Part shown: piece by piece, positions 48,421 to 57,801 of the stretch
How the letters are laid out: each line of letters opens with the position of its first letter
How positions within the stretch are numbered: position 1 is the first letter of the stretch
From: an uncultured Burkholderiales bacterium
GTDB taxonomy: Bacteria; Pseudomonadota; Gammaproteobacteria; Burkholderiales; Burkholderiaceae_C
Reading direction: 5' to 3'
DNA: 64,000 nt
Assembly: GCA_903933115.1 (NCBI GenBank)
Contig: CAIZIT010000063.1
Location: 1-64,000, forward strand
The notes under the pieces: model-generated
Told to the model about the DNA's origin: nothing
Database searches by the model: none
What the model saw: only the letters and a program-made list of their open reading frames with translations
Program-made: the position numbers and the translations under genes

Positions 48421-49449
48421 ATGAAAATTGCTTTGGTGAGCGATGCTTGGTCTCCACAAGTCAATGGCGTGGTGACCACGCTCATTGAATTGGTCGATCG
48501 GCTGAGGCAAGCTGGCCACGAGGTCTTGGTCATTCATCCCTATTTGTTTGAGCACAAGCCATGCCCTGGCTACCAAGGCATTGATTTGGCAGTGAGACCT
48601 TACAAGAGGATGGTGGACCTTCTTCTTGACTTCAAGCCCGAGGCCCTGCATTTGGCAACAGAAGGCCCCTTGGGTTGGGCGGCCAGGAAAGCGGCCAAGA
48701 AGCACCATTGGTCCTACACCACCGCTTTTCACACCAAGTTTCCAGAGATCTTGAAAGCGGCCTTGAGGGTGCCTTTGTTCATGGGTTACGCTTTGATGCG
48801 ACACTTTCATCGTCACTCCAAAGGTGTGATGGTGCCCACTCTTGGGGTGCTCAAGATGCTCGAAGACCGAGGCTTCAACAACCTCAGAGCGTGGACCCAC
48901 GGGGTGGACACCGCTCTCTTTGAGTTTCAAGAAATCCCCAAAGACCTCCCCCAATTGAAAGATCTTCAAAGGCCCATTTATTTGTACGTGGGCCGGGTGT
49001 CTTATGAAAAAAACATCAAAGCCTTTTTAAATCTGAATTTAGAGGGCAGCAAGGTCGTGTGCGGTGTGGGTCCGGTTCTGCAAGAGCTCAAGTCGAGCTA
49101 TGACAACGTCTGTTGGCTGGGCGTCTTGGACCGCCCCACCTTGGCCCAGGTGTATGGCGCAGGCGATGTGTTCGTGTTTCCCAGTCTCAATGAAACGTTT
49201 GGTTTGGTGATGCTTGAAGCCATGAGCACGGGCACACCTGTTGCTGCGTTTCCTGTGGACGGTCCCTTACAAGTGCTTGAGAAAAAAGATGCACAGCAAA
49301 AGTCTTTGGGTGGTGTGATGCACCATCAACTGGAGACCGCTGTTCAAGAGGCGCTCAAAATCAGCCGGCATGAGGCTCGCCAAAGGGCCTTGGACTTTGA
49401 TTGGCAAGAGGCCAGTGATTTGTTCTTGTCATATTTGGTGAAAGCTTGA
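48421..49449 (+). CDS. GT4-family glycosyltransferase, Agt-like
   Basis: This probably uses a nucleotide sugar to glycosylate diacylglycerol released by PlcP, giving glycolipids that replace phospholipids. It opens MKIALVSDAWSPQVNGVV with the typical GT4 N-terminal donor/acceptor domain, and the C-terminal GT-B half has YLYVGRVSYEKNI, the EX7E-type FPSLNETFGLVMLEAMSTGTP and AFPVDGP. AAAGG stands nine bases before the ATG. The sugar (glucuronic acid, glucose or other) cannot be told from the sequence. It is coupled by position to plcP and the OlsB-like gene. After it, 229 bases without a gene lead to ppk1. Confidence 0.75.
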   Translation: MKIALVSDAWSPQVNGVVTTLIELVDRLRQAGHEVLVIHPYLFEHKPCPGYQGIDLAVRPYKRMVDLLLDFKPEALHLATEGPLGWAARKAAKKHHWSYTTAFHTKFPEILKAALRVPLFMGYALMRHFHRHSKGVMVPTLGVLKMLEDRGFNNLRAWTHGVDTALFEFQEIPKDLPQLKDLQRPIYLYVGRVSYEKNIKAFLNLNLEGSKVVCGVGPVLQELKSSYDNVCWLGVLDRPTLAQVYGAGDVFVFPSLNETFGLVMLEAMSTGTPVAAFPVDGPLQVLEKKDAQQKSLGGVMHHQLETAVQEALKISRHEARQRALDFDWQEASDLFLSYLVKA

Positions 49450-49678
49450 TCAGCGCGGTGATCAAAGCGAAATCTGCAATCAATTGAGCCCATAAGGGGC
49501 GTTGACTCAGCTCCAGGCCCAAATCACTGATATGGAGCCCATGGCAAAGGCGAAGCTTGGAGCTCACGGGGTTTACGCCTATCGCTTTTTCATTCGGCGA
49601 CCGATGTACACGCACACCCCATCAATTGCCTTAAAATGGCCCCATCTTTGACGATTTGAGCCATAAGGAAAAATTGAT

Positions 49679-51736
49679 TTGAGCACCCCTAAAGACCATG
49701 AATTTCTACCCCGAGATGAAAGTTTCTTGGCTTTTAATCAGCGTGTGCTTGATTGGGCCAAAAGAACGGATGTTCCTCTTTTGGAGAGGCTGCGTTATTT
49801 GTGCATCGTGTCCTCCAACTTGGATGAGTTCTTTGAAGTCAGAATGGCGCTTCATTTGCGAGCTGTTCATCACCACGACAACAAAGCGCTTTACAGCAGC
49901 CATTCCTTCTTAAAGCTCTCTGAGTTGGCGCACCGATTGGTCGATGAGCAGTATGCCTTATACAACGAGCATTTGCTGGCAGACTTTGCCAGGGCGGGCA
50001 TCAAGTTGCTCTCTCACGGTGAGCGCACCCTTGTGCAAAGAAGGTGGGTTAAACAGTACTTTGACCAGGAAGTCAAACCCCTCTTGGTGCCTGTGGGCTT
50101 GGATCCAGCGCACCCCTTTCCAACCGTTGCGAACAAGTCGCTCAACTTCATCGTGAGACTTTCAGGTCAAGATGCGTTTGGGCGAGAAAACGAGATCGCG
50201 ATCGTGAAGGTCCCGCGCGTTCTTCCTCGCATCATCAAGATGCCCGAGAGAGTGGTGGGCAAGAAGAACTATTTTGTGGCCCTCAGCAGTGTCATCCGAG
50301 CTCACTTGAGCGATCTGTTTCCTGGTCGCCAAGTGGGTCAGTTCTCTCAATTTCGGGTGACCCGCGACTCAGAGTTGGCCGTCGATGAAGAGGACGTACA
50401 AAATCTCAGAACCGCCCTCAGACAGGGCTTGGAGCAACGACAGTTTGGACAAGCCGTGAGACTAGAAGTGTCCTCTGGTTGCTCTCAAGATTTGTACCAT
50501 TTCTTGTTGAAGCAGTTCCAGTTGCCCGAGACCGCTTTGTACCGCGTGCATGGACCGGTGAACTTGGTGCGACTCAATCAAATGATTGACTTGGTGGATG
50601 AGCCCTCCCTTTTGTTCAAGCCCTACAAAGCCTCTTTTCCTAAAACTTACACGAGTGTTGAACCGATCTTCAACCAGTTGAAGAAAAGAGATATTCTGAT
50701 ACATCAACCCTACGAAAGCTTCTCCGCTGTTTTGGCATTCCTCAGAGAAGCGGTCAACGACCCCGATGTCCTCGCCATCAAACAAACCATTTACAGAACA
50801 GGCTCTGACTCCGAGTTGATGGATTTGCTCAGAGAGGCCGTTCGCCGAGGCAAGGAGGTCACGGCTGTGGTTGAATTGAAGGCCAGGTTTGACGAAGAGG
50901 CCAACATCAATTGGTCCGAGAGGCTCGAGTCGATTGGTGCACAAGTGGTCTATGGTGTGGTGGGCTTGAAAACCCATGCCAAAATGCTCTTGATCACCAA
51001 AAAAGAAGGCAAGAAGTTGGTGCGTTATGCCCATTTGTCAACGGGTAACTACAACTCAAGAACAGCCAAGCTCTACACCGATATCAGCATGTTGACAGCC
51101 GATGTCAAGATCACCTCCGACATTGAACAAGTGTTTGTTCACTTGGCGGGTCAAAGCCCCTTGCCCAAGTTGAACCACTTGCTCGTTGCACCTTTTCATT
51201 TGCACGACCAATTGATCAAGTTCATCAAAACGGTGGCCACCAATGCCCAGAGGGGCAAAAGAGGGCGCATTGTGCTCAAGATGAACTCATTGACCGACGA
51301 AAAACTGGTGAGGGCTTTGATGGATGCCAGTCGCTGCGGCGTACTGATTGATGTGATTGTTCGCGGCGCATGCATCTTGTCAGCACAAGTGCCAGGACAA
51401 TCAGAGAACATCAAAGTTCGCTCCATCATTGGACGTTTTTTGGAGCACTCTAGAGTTTTTTACTTTGCAAGCGGAGAGGAGGAGAGTTTGTACCTCTCCA
51501 GTGCCGACTGGATGAACCGAAACATGTTGAGGCGTGTAGAGGTGGCGTGGCCAGTCTTGGATCCTGAGCTCAGGCAAAGGCTGATCGATGAATGCTTGTT
51601 GGCCTATCTTGGAGACACCAAGGATGCGTGGAGTTTGCAGGCCAATGGCATTTACGAAAAGCCTGAGATCCGCCCAGGCAAGGTGGCCCATAGCGCTCAG
51701 GATGCGTTGATGCGGCGTTACGAGGCCAAAAAGTAG
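49679..51736 (+). CDS. ppk1: Polyphosphate kinase Ppk1
   Basis: Ppk1 reversibly polymerises the gamma phosphate of ATP into polyphosphate at the membrane. The 685 residues show the N domain (RDESFLAFNQRVLDWAKR), head domain, and two PLD-like C domains. The autophosphorylated His lies in YAHLSTGNYNSR near residue 451, with LKTHAKMLLI just before it. TTG 49679 is chosen because AAGGAA stands eight bases before it. I saw no PhoB half-site series upstream. With ppx and sixA it forms a polyphosphate group beside the pst operon. Confidence 0.97.
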   Translation: MSTPKDHEFLPRDESFLAFNQRVLDWAKRTDVPLLERLRYLCIVSSNLDEFFEVRMALHLRAVHHHDNKALYSSHSFLKLSELAHRLVDEQYALYNEHLLADFARAGIKLLSHGERTLVQRRWVKQYFDQEVKPLLVPVGLDPAHPFPTVANKSLNFIVRLSGQDAFGRENEIAIVKVPRVLPRIIKMPERVVGKKNYFVALSSVIRAHLSDLFPGRQVGQFSQFRVTRDSELAVDEEDVQNLRTALRQGLEQRQFGQAVRLEVSSGCSQDLYHFLLKQFQLPETALYRVHGPVNLVRLNQMIDLVDEPSLLFKPYKASFPKTYTSVEPIFNQLKKRDILIHQPYESFSAVLAFLREAVNDPDVLAIKQTIYRTGSDSELMDLLREAVRRGKEVTAVVELKARFDEEANINWSERLESIGAQVVYGVVGLKTHAKMLLITKKEGKKLVRYAHLSTGNYNSRTAKLYTDISMLTADVKITSDIEQVFVHLAGQSPLPKLNHLLVAPFHLHDQLIKFIKTVATNAQRGKRGRIVLKMNSLTDEKLVRALMDASRCGVLIDVIVRGACILSAQVPGQSENIKVRSIIGRFLEHSRVFYFASGEEESLYLSSADWMNRNMLRRVEVAWPVLDPELRQRLIDECLLAYLGDTKDAWSLQANGIYEKPEIRPGKVAHSAQDALMRRYEAKK

Positions 51737-51802
51737 AGCGACCCATTGACTCATCATTGGGTAAGATGAGAGGATGATAGGCTCAAACTTCGGGAGTGCT
51801 TG

Positions 51803-52264
51803 ATGGATTTGATTTTATGGAGACATGCTGAGGCCATTGAGTTGCCCGAGGACGGTAACGACATGGATCGTTACTTGACAGCCAAAGGTGAGAGGCAGGC
51901 CACTCGCATGTCCGCATGGCTCGATCGCGTGCTTCCACAAGGCACGCGCATCTTCAGCAGCCCCGCAACGCGTTGCGAACAAACGGTCTTGGCTTTGGGG
52001 CGGCGCTATAAATTAAGGGAAGAACTCTCGCCCAATGGGCATCCTGATGAAGTGCTGAGTTTGGCCCAATGGCCCTTGGCCAAAAGTGCAGTGCTGGTGG
52101 TGGGTCACCAACCCTATTTGGGCCAAGTGGTGGCGAAGTTGTTTGAGATGAAGTCCGAGGAGTGCTCCATCAAAAAGGGCTCCGTTTGGTGGATCAAGGC
52201 CAGAGTGAGAAACGACCAAACCCAAACGACCCTGCATGCGGTGCAAACTGCAGAGTTGCTTTGA
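51803..52264 (+). CDS. sixA: SixA-type phosphohistidine phosphatase
   Basis: SixA-family enzymes remove phosphate from phosphohistidine in proteins; E. coli SixA acts on the nitrogen phosphotransferase system. The catalytic RHAEA motif is at the N-terminus (LILWRHAEAIELPEDG), with SSPATRCEQT and VVGHQPYL completing the histidine-phosphatase fold. Its 153 residues match SixA. ATG 51803 has GGGAG six bases before it. It lies 66 bases after ppk1, whose mechanism uses a phosphohistidine, and converges on ppx. Confidence 0.88.
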   Translation: MDLILWRHAEAIELPEDGNDMDRYLTAKGERQATRMSAWLDRVLPQGTRIFSSPATRCEQTVLALGRRYKLREELSPNGHPDEVLSLAQWPLAKSAVLVVGHQPYLGQVVAKLFEMKSEECSIKKGSVWWIKARVRNDQTQTTLHAVQTAELL

Positions 52265-52287
52265 TCACAGGGCATCTTGCCCACTTG

Positions 52288-53790
52288 TCAAGCGGCAATG
52301 ACTTTGAGATCCCAGCTGGTTTTGAGCCAAGACTGCGTCTCTATGAAGAGCAGGTGATAGGACTGTGGGTAGGCCTCGATCCAGTCTTGAGAGATTTCCA
52401 AATCGACCGTTTTAGGGCTCTTTTTAGATGCCTTGATCCTCAAGCTCTTGTACTCAGGCTCACGTCTTGCATGACACAAAATGACGGCCAGTCTCAAGCA
52501 CATCAATTGTTGGCAAAAACCTTCGTCATCAAAGTTGATGTTGAGTTTTCTCAATTTTCCTCGGTGACCTAAAACCAATAGACCCAAACGATGAAGCTCA
52601 GGAACGGTGAAGCCTGGGGTGTCACTTTGGTCCAAGATGTAGGCGCCGTGCTTGTGGTAGTCGCTGTGGGAAATCACCATACCGATTTCATGCAGGTCTG
52701 ACGCCCAAGAGAGTTTTTTCTTGAGTCGACTTTGATCGGATGGATCGCTGGATTTGGTGCTCAATTGATCAAACAAATGATTGGCCACCAAGTTCACGCG
52801 TTGGGACTGCTGCACATCCACACCAAAGACTTTTTGGAGCCTGGTGATGGTGATGCTTCGCACGTCGTAGTTCTCGTCTTGGCGGTCGATCAAATCGTAG
52901 ATCACCCCATGGCGAAGCGCGCCGTGTGCATAATGCATGGTGTCGATCTCAAGGATGTCAAAGACCGCCTTCAAGACAGAGATGCCACCACCAATCACGG
53001 CTTTTCTGTCCTCTTTCAAACCCTCTAATCGCAAACTGCTCGAGTCACCTGCACGAATCAGTGACTTTTTAAGCCATGCCAATCCAGATCGAGTGATTTC
53101 ATCAGGGTTCCACCCATTGGCCCAAAGCACATCGCACACGGCGCCAATGGTGCCTGATGATCCATAGGCTTGGTCCCAGCTTTCTTTGGGGTAGAGGGTT
53201 CCCGCTTCATCCAATACGGCCTTGGCCGCAATTTCGGCTTTTTCGAAGGCGGCCGCACTGAAGACATCGTCCTTGAAATACTTCATGCTCCAAGCCACGC
53301 TTCCTGTGCGGTAGGACTCCATGATTTGGGGATTCAAATTTTGCCCGGAGATGATCTCGGTGGATCTCCCCCCAATGTCCACCACCAGACGTTTTTCCTT
53401 TGACTGAGGCAAGAGGTGTGAGACGCCTTGATAAATGAGCCTGGCCTCTTCTCTTCCAGAGATGACTTCAATCGGAAAGCCAAGGATGGCGCTGGCTTTT
53501 TCTAAGAAGAAGTCTCGGTTCTTGGCCTCTCTAAGGGTTTGGGTCGCGACCGCACGAACATTTTTTTTATCCAAACCGGACATTCGTTCTGCAAATCGCG
53601 CCAAGCAGTCCCAACCCCTTTGCATGGCTTCAGGCGATAAATTCCTGTTTTCGTCCAAACCGTTGCCTTGACGGATGGTTTCTTTGATGTACTCGGTGCG
53701 GTGAACATGTCCATGTTCGAGCCTGCCAATTTCTAACCTGTAACTGTTGGATCCCAAGTCGACAGCGGCTAAGAGTGCGCCATTTTGCAT
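52288..53790 (-). CDS. ppx: Exopolyphosphatase, Ppx/GppA family
   Basis: Ppx releases phosphate from polyphosphate ends; some members also hydrolyse pppGpp. The actin-like fold begins LAAVDLGSNSYRLEIGR, with a phosphate-binding VVDIGGRSTEII segment and YGSSGTIGAV. The C-terminal HD-type region begins near 310. It has 500 residues. It lies opposite ppk1-sixA and diverges from pstS across a region with Pho boxes on both sides, so it is likely induced by phosphate starvation. Confidence 0.92.
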   Translation of the reverse strand: MQNGALLAAVDLGSNSYRLEIGRLEHGHVHRTEYIKETIRQGNGLDENRNLSPEAMQRGWDCLARFAERMSGLDKKNVRAVATQTLREAKNRDFFLEKASAILGFPIEVISGREEARLIYQGVSHLLPQSKEKRLVVDIGGRSTEIISGQNLNPQIMESYRTGSVAWSMKYFKDDVFSAAAFEKAEIAAKAVLDEAGTLYPKESWDQAYGSSGTIGAVCDVLWANGWNPDEITRSGLAWLKKSLIRAGDSSSLRLEGLKEDRKAVIGGGISVLKAVFDILEIDTMHYAHGALRHGVIYDLIDRQDENYDVRSITITRLQKVFGVDVQQSQRVNLVANHLFDQLSTKSSDPSDQSRLKKKLSWASDLHEIGMVISHSDYHKHGAYILDQSDTPGFTVPELHRLGLLVLGHRGKLRKLNINFDDEGFCQQLMCLRLAVILCHARREPEYKSLRIKASKKSPKTVDLEISQDWIEAYPQSYHLLFIETQSWLKTSWDLKVIAA

Positions 53791-53845
53791 TGTGAAATTT
53801 TTTGAAGTGTGGACAATATGCTTATTTTAAGCTTCCAGCTATCAT

Positions 53846-53874
53846 ATGTCTGATTTATGAAAGTAAAGTGACAG
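53846..53874 (-). promoter_or_regulatory. Pho box for ppx, three half-sites on the minus strand
   Basis: Read toward ppx the half-sites are CTGTCAC (7 of 7 to CTGTCA[C/T]), CTTTCAT (6 of 7) and CAGACAT (5 of 7), separated by four-base spacers TTTA and AAAT. The last unit ends 55 bases before the ppx ATG. The spacing of exactly 11 and the A/T-rich spacers match the PhoB consensus. Confidence 0.8.
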
Positions 53875-53917
53875 TGGTGTGAGATTTATTGATATTAATG
53901 CTGCGATAGATGATGCT

Positions 53918-53935
53918 TAGTCATATTTCTGTCAT
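53918..53935 (+). promoter_or_regulatory. Pho box for the pstSCAB-phoU-phoB operon
   Basis: TAGTCAT (5 of 7), spacer ATTT, then a perfect CTGTCAT. It lies 51 bases before the pstS ATG and is followed by A/T-rich sequence (TATAAA at 53935) that may serve as the -10. This is the expected place for PhoB activation. Confidence 0.82.
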
Positions 53936-53986
53936 ATAAAAGGAATAAAGTCAGCAAGCTTTCATTAACTTATGAGGAAACTATAC

Positions 53987-55015
53987 ATGATCAAGCGTAT
54001 TACTTTGGTTGCAGCCTTAATGGCCACTTTTGGTGTAGGTGCGGCTTTGGCCGATGACATCACTGGCGCTGGTGCTTCATTCCCAGCCCCTTTGTACAGC
54101 AAGTGGGCAGCTGATTACAACAAGGCCACTTCTGTCAAGGTGAACTATCAGTCCGTGGGTTCAGGTGCTGGTATTAAACAAATCGACGCCAAGACCGTCG
54201 ACTTTGGTGCCTCAGACATGCCTTTGACCGATGAAGAGTTGAGCAAAAAAGGTCAAGTTCAGTTCCCAACAGTCATTGGTGGCGTGATCCCCGTGGTGAA
54301 CATTGCTGGCATCGCTCCTGGTAAATTGCTTTTAACGGGTGAAGTTTTGGCCGACATCTATTTGGGCAAAATTGCCAAATGGGACGATGCAGCCATCAAG
54401 GCTTTGAACCCAACACTGAGCTTGCCTGATGCTTTGATCGCACCTGTGAGACGTTCTGATGGATCAGGTACCTCCTTCATCTTTACGAACTACTTGAGCA
54501 AAGTCAGCGCCGAGTGGAAGACCAAGGTTGGTGAGAGCACAGCACCCAACTGGCCTGTGGGCTTGGGCGGTAAGGGCAATGAAGGCGTTTCCGCATTCGT
54601 GACTCGTATTCCCAACTCCATTGGTTACGTCGAGTACTCCTACGTCAAGCAAAACAAAATGACCTATGCCAAGTTGAAAAACAGCGCTGGTTCTTTTGTT
54701 GATCCCGATGACACCGCTTTCAAGGCCGCTGCAGCAGGTGCTGAGTGGAACAAGAGCTTTTATCAAATTTTGACGAACCAGCCTGGCAAGGATTCTTGGC
54801 CCATCACTGGTGCAACATTCATTTTGATGCACAAAGTTCAAGACAAGCCCGCCAACGCCTCTTCTTCATTGAAGTTCTTTGACTGGGCTTATAAAAATGG
54901 TGACAAAACTGCTGACGACTTGGACTACGTTCCTATGCCTGCTTCAGTGAAAGACATCATCCGCAAGTCTTGGTCACAAATCAAGGATGCGTCTGGTAAA
55001 GCCATCGCGTTTTAA
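53987..55015 (+). CDS. pstS: PstS, periplasmic phosphate-binding protein
   Basis: PstS captures phosphate for the high-affinity Pst ABC importer. ATG 53987 (GAGGA eight bases before) starts a signal peptide IKRITLVAALMATFGVGAALA. The mature protein opens DITGAGASFPAPLYSKW, and the phosphate site residues are in VRRSDGSGTSFIFTNYLS and NEGVSAFVTRIPNSIGYVEY. An ATG at 53972 is in frame but has no ribosome site. It has 342 residues. It is the first gene of pstSCAB-phoU-phoB, behind a Pho box. Confidence 0.96.
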   Translation: MIKRITLVAALMATFGVGAALADDITGAGASFPAPLYSKWAADYNKATSVKVNYQSVGSGAGIKQIDAKTVDFGASDMPLTDEELSKKGQVQFPTVIGGVIPVVNIAGIAPGKLLLTGEVLADIYLGKIAKWDDAAIKALNPTLSLPDALIAPVRRSDGSGTSFIFTNYLSKVSAEWKTKVGESTAPNWPVGLGGKGNEGVSAFVTRIPNSIGYVEYSYVKQNKMTYAKLKNSAGSFVDPDDTAFKAAAAGAEWNKSFYQILTNQPGKDSWPITGATFILMHKVQDKPANASSSLKFFDWAYKNGDKTADDLDYVPMPASVKDIIRKSWSQIKDASGKAIAF

Positions 55016-55045
55016 TTGACCACACCTTAAAGATTCAGGGGCTCC

Positions 55046-56083
55046 ATGAGTTATCTACCTTCCCGTGAAGATGGAGTTCCTGAATCGAGCTCCTCAAGTT
55101 CTACCTCTCATTCTCGAATGAATACTTCTGCAAATATACCCAGTCAAAATCTCAATGCCTTGGTCGATCGGTTGTTCGGTTGGGCTGCATTGGGCGCGGC
55201 TTGTTTGACACTCGCAATGCTTTTGGGCATTTTGCTTTCATTGGTGAATGGTGCATGGCCAGCCATCCATGAATACGGACTTGGATTCCTGACCCGCAGC
55301 GTTTGGGATCCAGCACAAAGTGAATTTGGCGGCTTGGTGATGATTTATGGCACATTGGCCACCTCCATCATTGCTCTGGCCATTGCAGTTCCCGTGAGCT
55401 TTGGAATTGCATTGTTTTTGACAGAACTCTCTCCCGCTTGGCTCAAAAGACCCCTTGGTACAGCCATTGAGCTTTTGGCCGCAATTCCCTCTATTGTTTA
55501 CGGCATGTGGGGCCTATTGGTGTTTGGTCCCATTTTGTCAACTTACGTTCAAATTCCATTGCAAAAGCTTTTGGGTACAGTTCCTGTTCTCGGTGCGTTG
55601 GTTGGGGGGCCCCCCGTTGGTATTGGAATTTTGTCCGCCGGCATCATTTTGGCGATCATGATCATTCCTTTCATTGCATCTGTGATGAGAGATGTCTTTG
55701 AGGTCACGCCCCCTCTCTTGAAAGAGTCCGCTTATGGTTTGGGTTCCACCACTTGGGAAGTTGTCTCCAAAGTGGTTTTGCCTTACACCAAGGCCGGTGT
55801 CATTGGTGGCATCATGCTCGGCCTAGGCCGAGCATTGGGTGAGACGATGGCTGTGACCTTCGTCATCGGGAATATGAATCAACTCAATTCCATCAGTTTC
55901 TTTGAGCCTGCCAACTCCATCACGTCTGCGTTGGCCAATGAGTTTGCTGAGGCCTCGACGGGTCTTCATCAAGCGTCTTTGATTTATTTGGGCCTAGTGT
56001 TGTTCTTCATCACCTTTGTGGTGCTGACGTTTTCAAAATTGTTGTTGGCAAGAATGCGTAAAAATGAAGGGACATCTTCATGA
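55046..56083 (+). CDS. pstC: PstC, phosphate ABC transporter permease
   Basis: PstC is one of the two membrane channel subunits of the Pst importer. About six membrane helices follow a Ser-rich cytoplasmic N-terminal stretch of roughly 45 residues ([17 protein letters not shown]), which is longer than usual. The permease EAA-type loop reads [28 protein letters not shown] precedes ATG 55046; an internal ATG at 55118 would give a shorter tail. It overlaps pstA by ATGA. Confidence 0.95.
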   Translation: MSYLPSREDGVPESSSSSSTSHSRMNTSANIPSQNLNALVDRLFGWAALGAACLTLAMLLGILLSLVNGAWPAIHEYGLGFLTRSVWDPAQSEFGGLVMIYGTLATSIIALAIAVPVSFGIALFLTELSPAWLKRPLGTAIELLAAIPSIVYGMWGLLVFGPILSTYVQIPLQKLLGTVPVLGALVGGPPVGIGILSAGIILAIMIIPFIASVMRDVFEVTPPLLKESAYGLGSTTWEVVSKVVLPYTKAGVIGGIMLGLGRALGETMAVTFVIGNMNQLNSISFFEPANSITSALANEFAEASTGLHQASLIYLGLVLFFITFVVLTFSKLLLARMRKNEGTSS

Positions 56084-56928
56084 GTCAAGATAGAGTCGCC
56101 AAGTTCCAAGCCAGGAACAGAACCAACCGTATTGCTATTTTCATGTCCATGGCCGCCATGGCTTTTGGTTTGATTTGGCTCATTTGGATTTTGTGGCAAA
56201 CCATATTTTTAGGTTTGCATGGATTGAATGTGGCCACCATCACCGAGATGACACCCGCGCCTAACGATCCAGGTGGTATCGCCAATGCGATCTATGGCTC
56301 CTTTGTCATGGTGATGCTCGCCACCTTTGTGGGAACACCCATTGGCGTGATGGCAGGTATTTACTTGGCGGAGTACAACCCCAAAGGGCAACTCTCCAAC
56401 GTGACAAGATTTGTCAATGAGATTTTGCTTTCTGCACCATCGATTGTGATCGGCTTATTTGTCTATACCTTGGTCGTAGCAAGGTTCAACACGTTCTCAG
56501 GCTGGGCGGGCATTTTGGCTTTGGCTTTGATTGTGATTCCAGTGGTCATCAGAACCACTGAGAACATGCTGCTCTTGGTGCCCCCGGGTCTAAGGGAAGC
56601 CGCGTATGCTCTGGGCGCGCCCAAGTGGAAGGTGATCATGGGCATCACCTTAAAGGCAGCACGTTCAGGTGTGGTGACCGGTATTTTGTTGGCCGTGGCT
56701 CGCATCTCTGGTGAGACAGCACCGCTCTTGTTCACGTCTTTGAACAACCAATTTTGGACCTCCAGTTTGAACGGCCCTGTGGCAAGTTTGCCTGTGACGA
56801 TTTTCAAATTTGCGATGAGTCCCTATCAAAACTGGCAAGAATTGGCATGGGCTGGAGTGTTTTTAATCACTTTGGCTGTTTTAGGTTTGAATATTTTGGC
56901 TCGAGTCGTGACTCGACAAAAGTCTTAA
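56080..56928 (+). CDS. pstA: PstA, phosphate ABC transporter permease
   Basis: PstA pairs with PstC to form the phosphate channel. The 282 residues hold six predicted helices, with the coupling loop [21 protein letters not shown] that contacts PstB, and [11 protein letters not shown] in a conserved membrane segment. The ATG overlaps the pstC stop. Confidence 0.96.
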   Translation: MSQDRVAKFQARNRTNRIAIFMSMAAMAFGLIWLIWILWQTIFLGLHGLNVATITEMTPAPNDPGGIANAIYGSFVMVMLATFVGTPIGVMAGIYLAEYNPKGQLSNVTRFVNEILLSAPSIVIGLFVYTLVVARFNTFSGWAGILALALIVIPVVIRTTENMLLLVPPGLREAAYALGAPKWKVIMGITLKAARSGVVTGILLAVARISGETAPLLFTSLNNQFWTSSLNGPVASLPVTIFKFAMSPYQNWQELAWAGVFLITLAVLGLNILARVVTRQKS

Positions 56929-56944
56929 TCATTGAATGGAACGC

Positions 56945-57721
56945 ATGATGCAATCACAAACAATCACTCAATCCAAAATATCAGTTCAAAATTTAAACTT
57001 TTATTATGGAAAATTTCACGCTCTCAAAGGCATCAATTTAGAAATTCCAGAAAACAAAGTCACCGCTTTCATTGGACCATCTGGCTGTGGAAAGTCCACT
57101 TTGCTCAGAACCTTCAACCGCATGTATGAACTCTACCCCGAGCAACGCGCAGAGGGTGCCATCATGCTTGATGGTGAGAACTTGCTGACCTCTAAAGAAG
57201 ACGTGGCCTTGATCAGAGCCAAGGTGGGCATGGTCTTTCAAAAGCCAACACCATTTCCCATGTCCATCTTTGACAACATTGCTTTTGGTGTGAAGTTGTT
57301 TGAGAACTTGTCCAAAAGCGATATGGAAGACCGCGTAGAGTGGGCGCTTAGAAAAGCGGCACTTTGGGGTGAGGTCAAAGACAAGTTGCAGCAAAGCGGA
57401 TCGGGCCTCTCAGGGGGACAACAGCAACGACTATGCATTGCAAGGGGTATCGCCATCAAGCCAGAAGTTTTGTTGCTCGATGAGCCTTGCTCGGCGCTCG
57501 ATCCCATCTCGACCGCAAAAGTCGAGGAATTGATCATTGAATTGAAGCAAGATTACACAGTCGTGATCGTCACGCACAACATGCAACAAGCTGCCCGTTG
57601 TAGCGACTTCACGGCCTATATGTATTTGGGTGACTTGGTGGAATTTGGACCCACTGAGCAAATGTTCTTCAAGCCACAGAGAAAAGAGACTGAGGACTAC
57701 ATCACAGGGCGTTTTGGTTGA
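56945..57721 (+). CDS. pstB: PstB, phosphate ABC transporter ATPase
   Basis: PstB drives phosphate import and relays phosphate status to PhoU and PhoR. Walker [10 protein letters not shown] is near residue 45, the signature is [14 protein letters not shown], and Walker B is [13 protein letters not shown], with the switch His in [13 protein letters not shown]. Three close ATGs (56936, 56945, 56948) are possible; GGAA supports one of the later two. About 258 residues. Confidence 0.96.
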   Translation: MMQSQTITQSKISVQNLNFYYGKFHALKGINLEIPENKVTAFIGPSGCGKSTLLRTFNRMYELYPEQRAEGAIMLDGENLLTSKEDVALIRAKVGMVFQKPTPFPMSIFDNIAFGVKLFENLSKSDMEDRVEWALRKAALWGEVKDKLQQSGSGLSGGQQQRLCIARGIAIKPEVLLLDEPCSALDPISTAKVEELIIELKQDYTVVIVTHNMQQAARCSDFTAYMYLGDLVEFGPTEQMFFKPQRKETEDYITGRFG

Positions 57722-57801
57722 TACCAAGCCCCAATATCCTTTCTAGAAGATGAATTTTAAAGATCAAGACTTCAAGATCAAAAAATCAACAGGACATCAC
57801 C

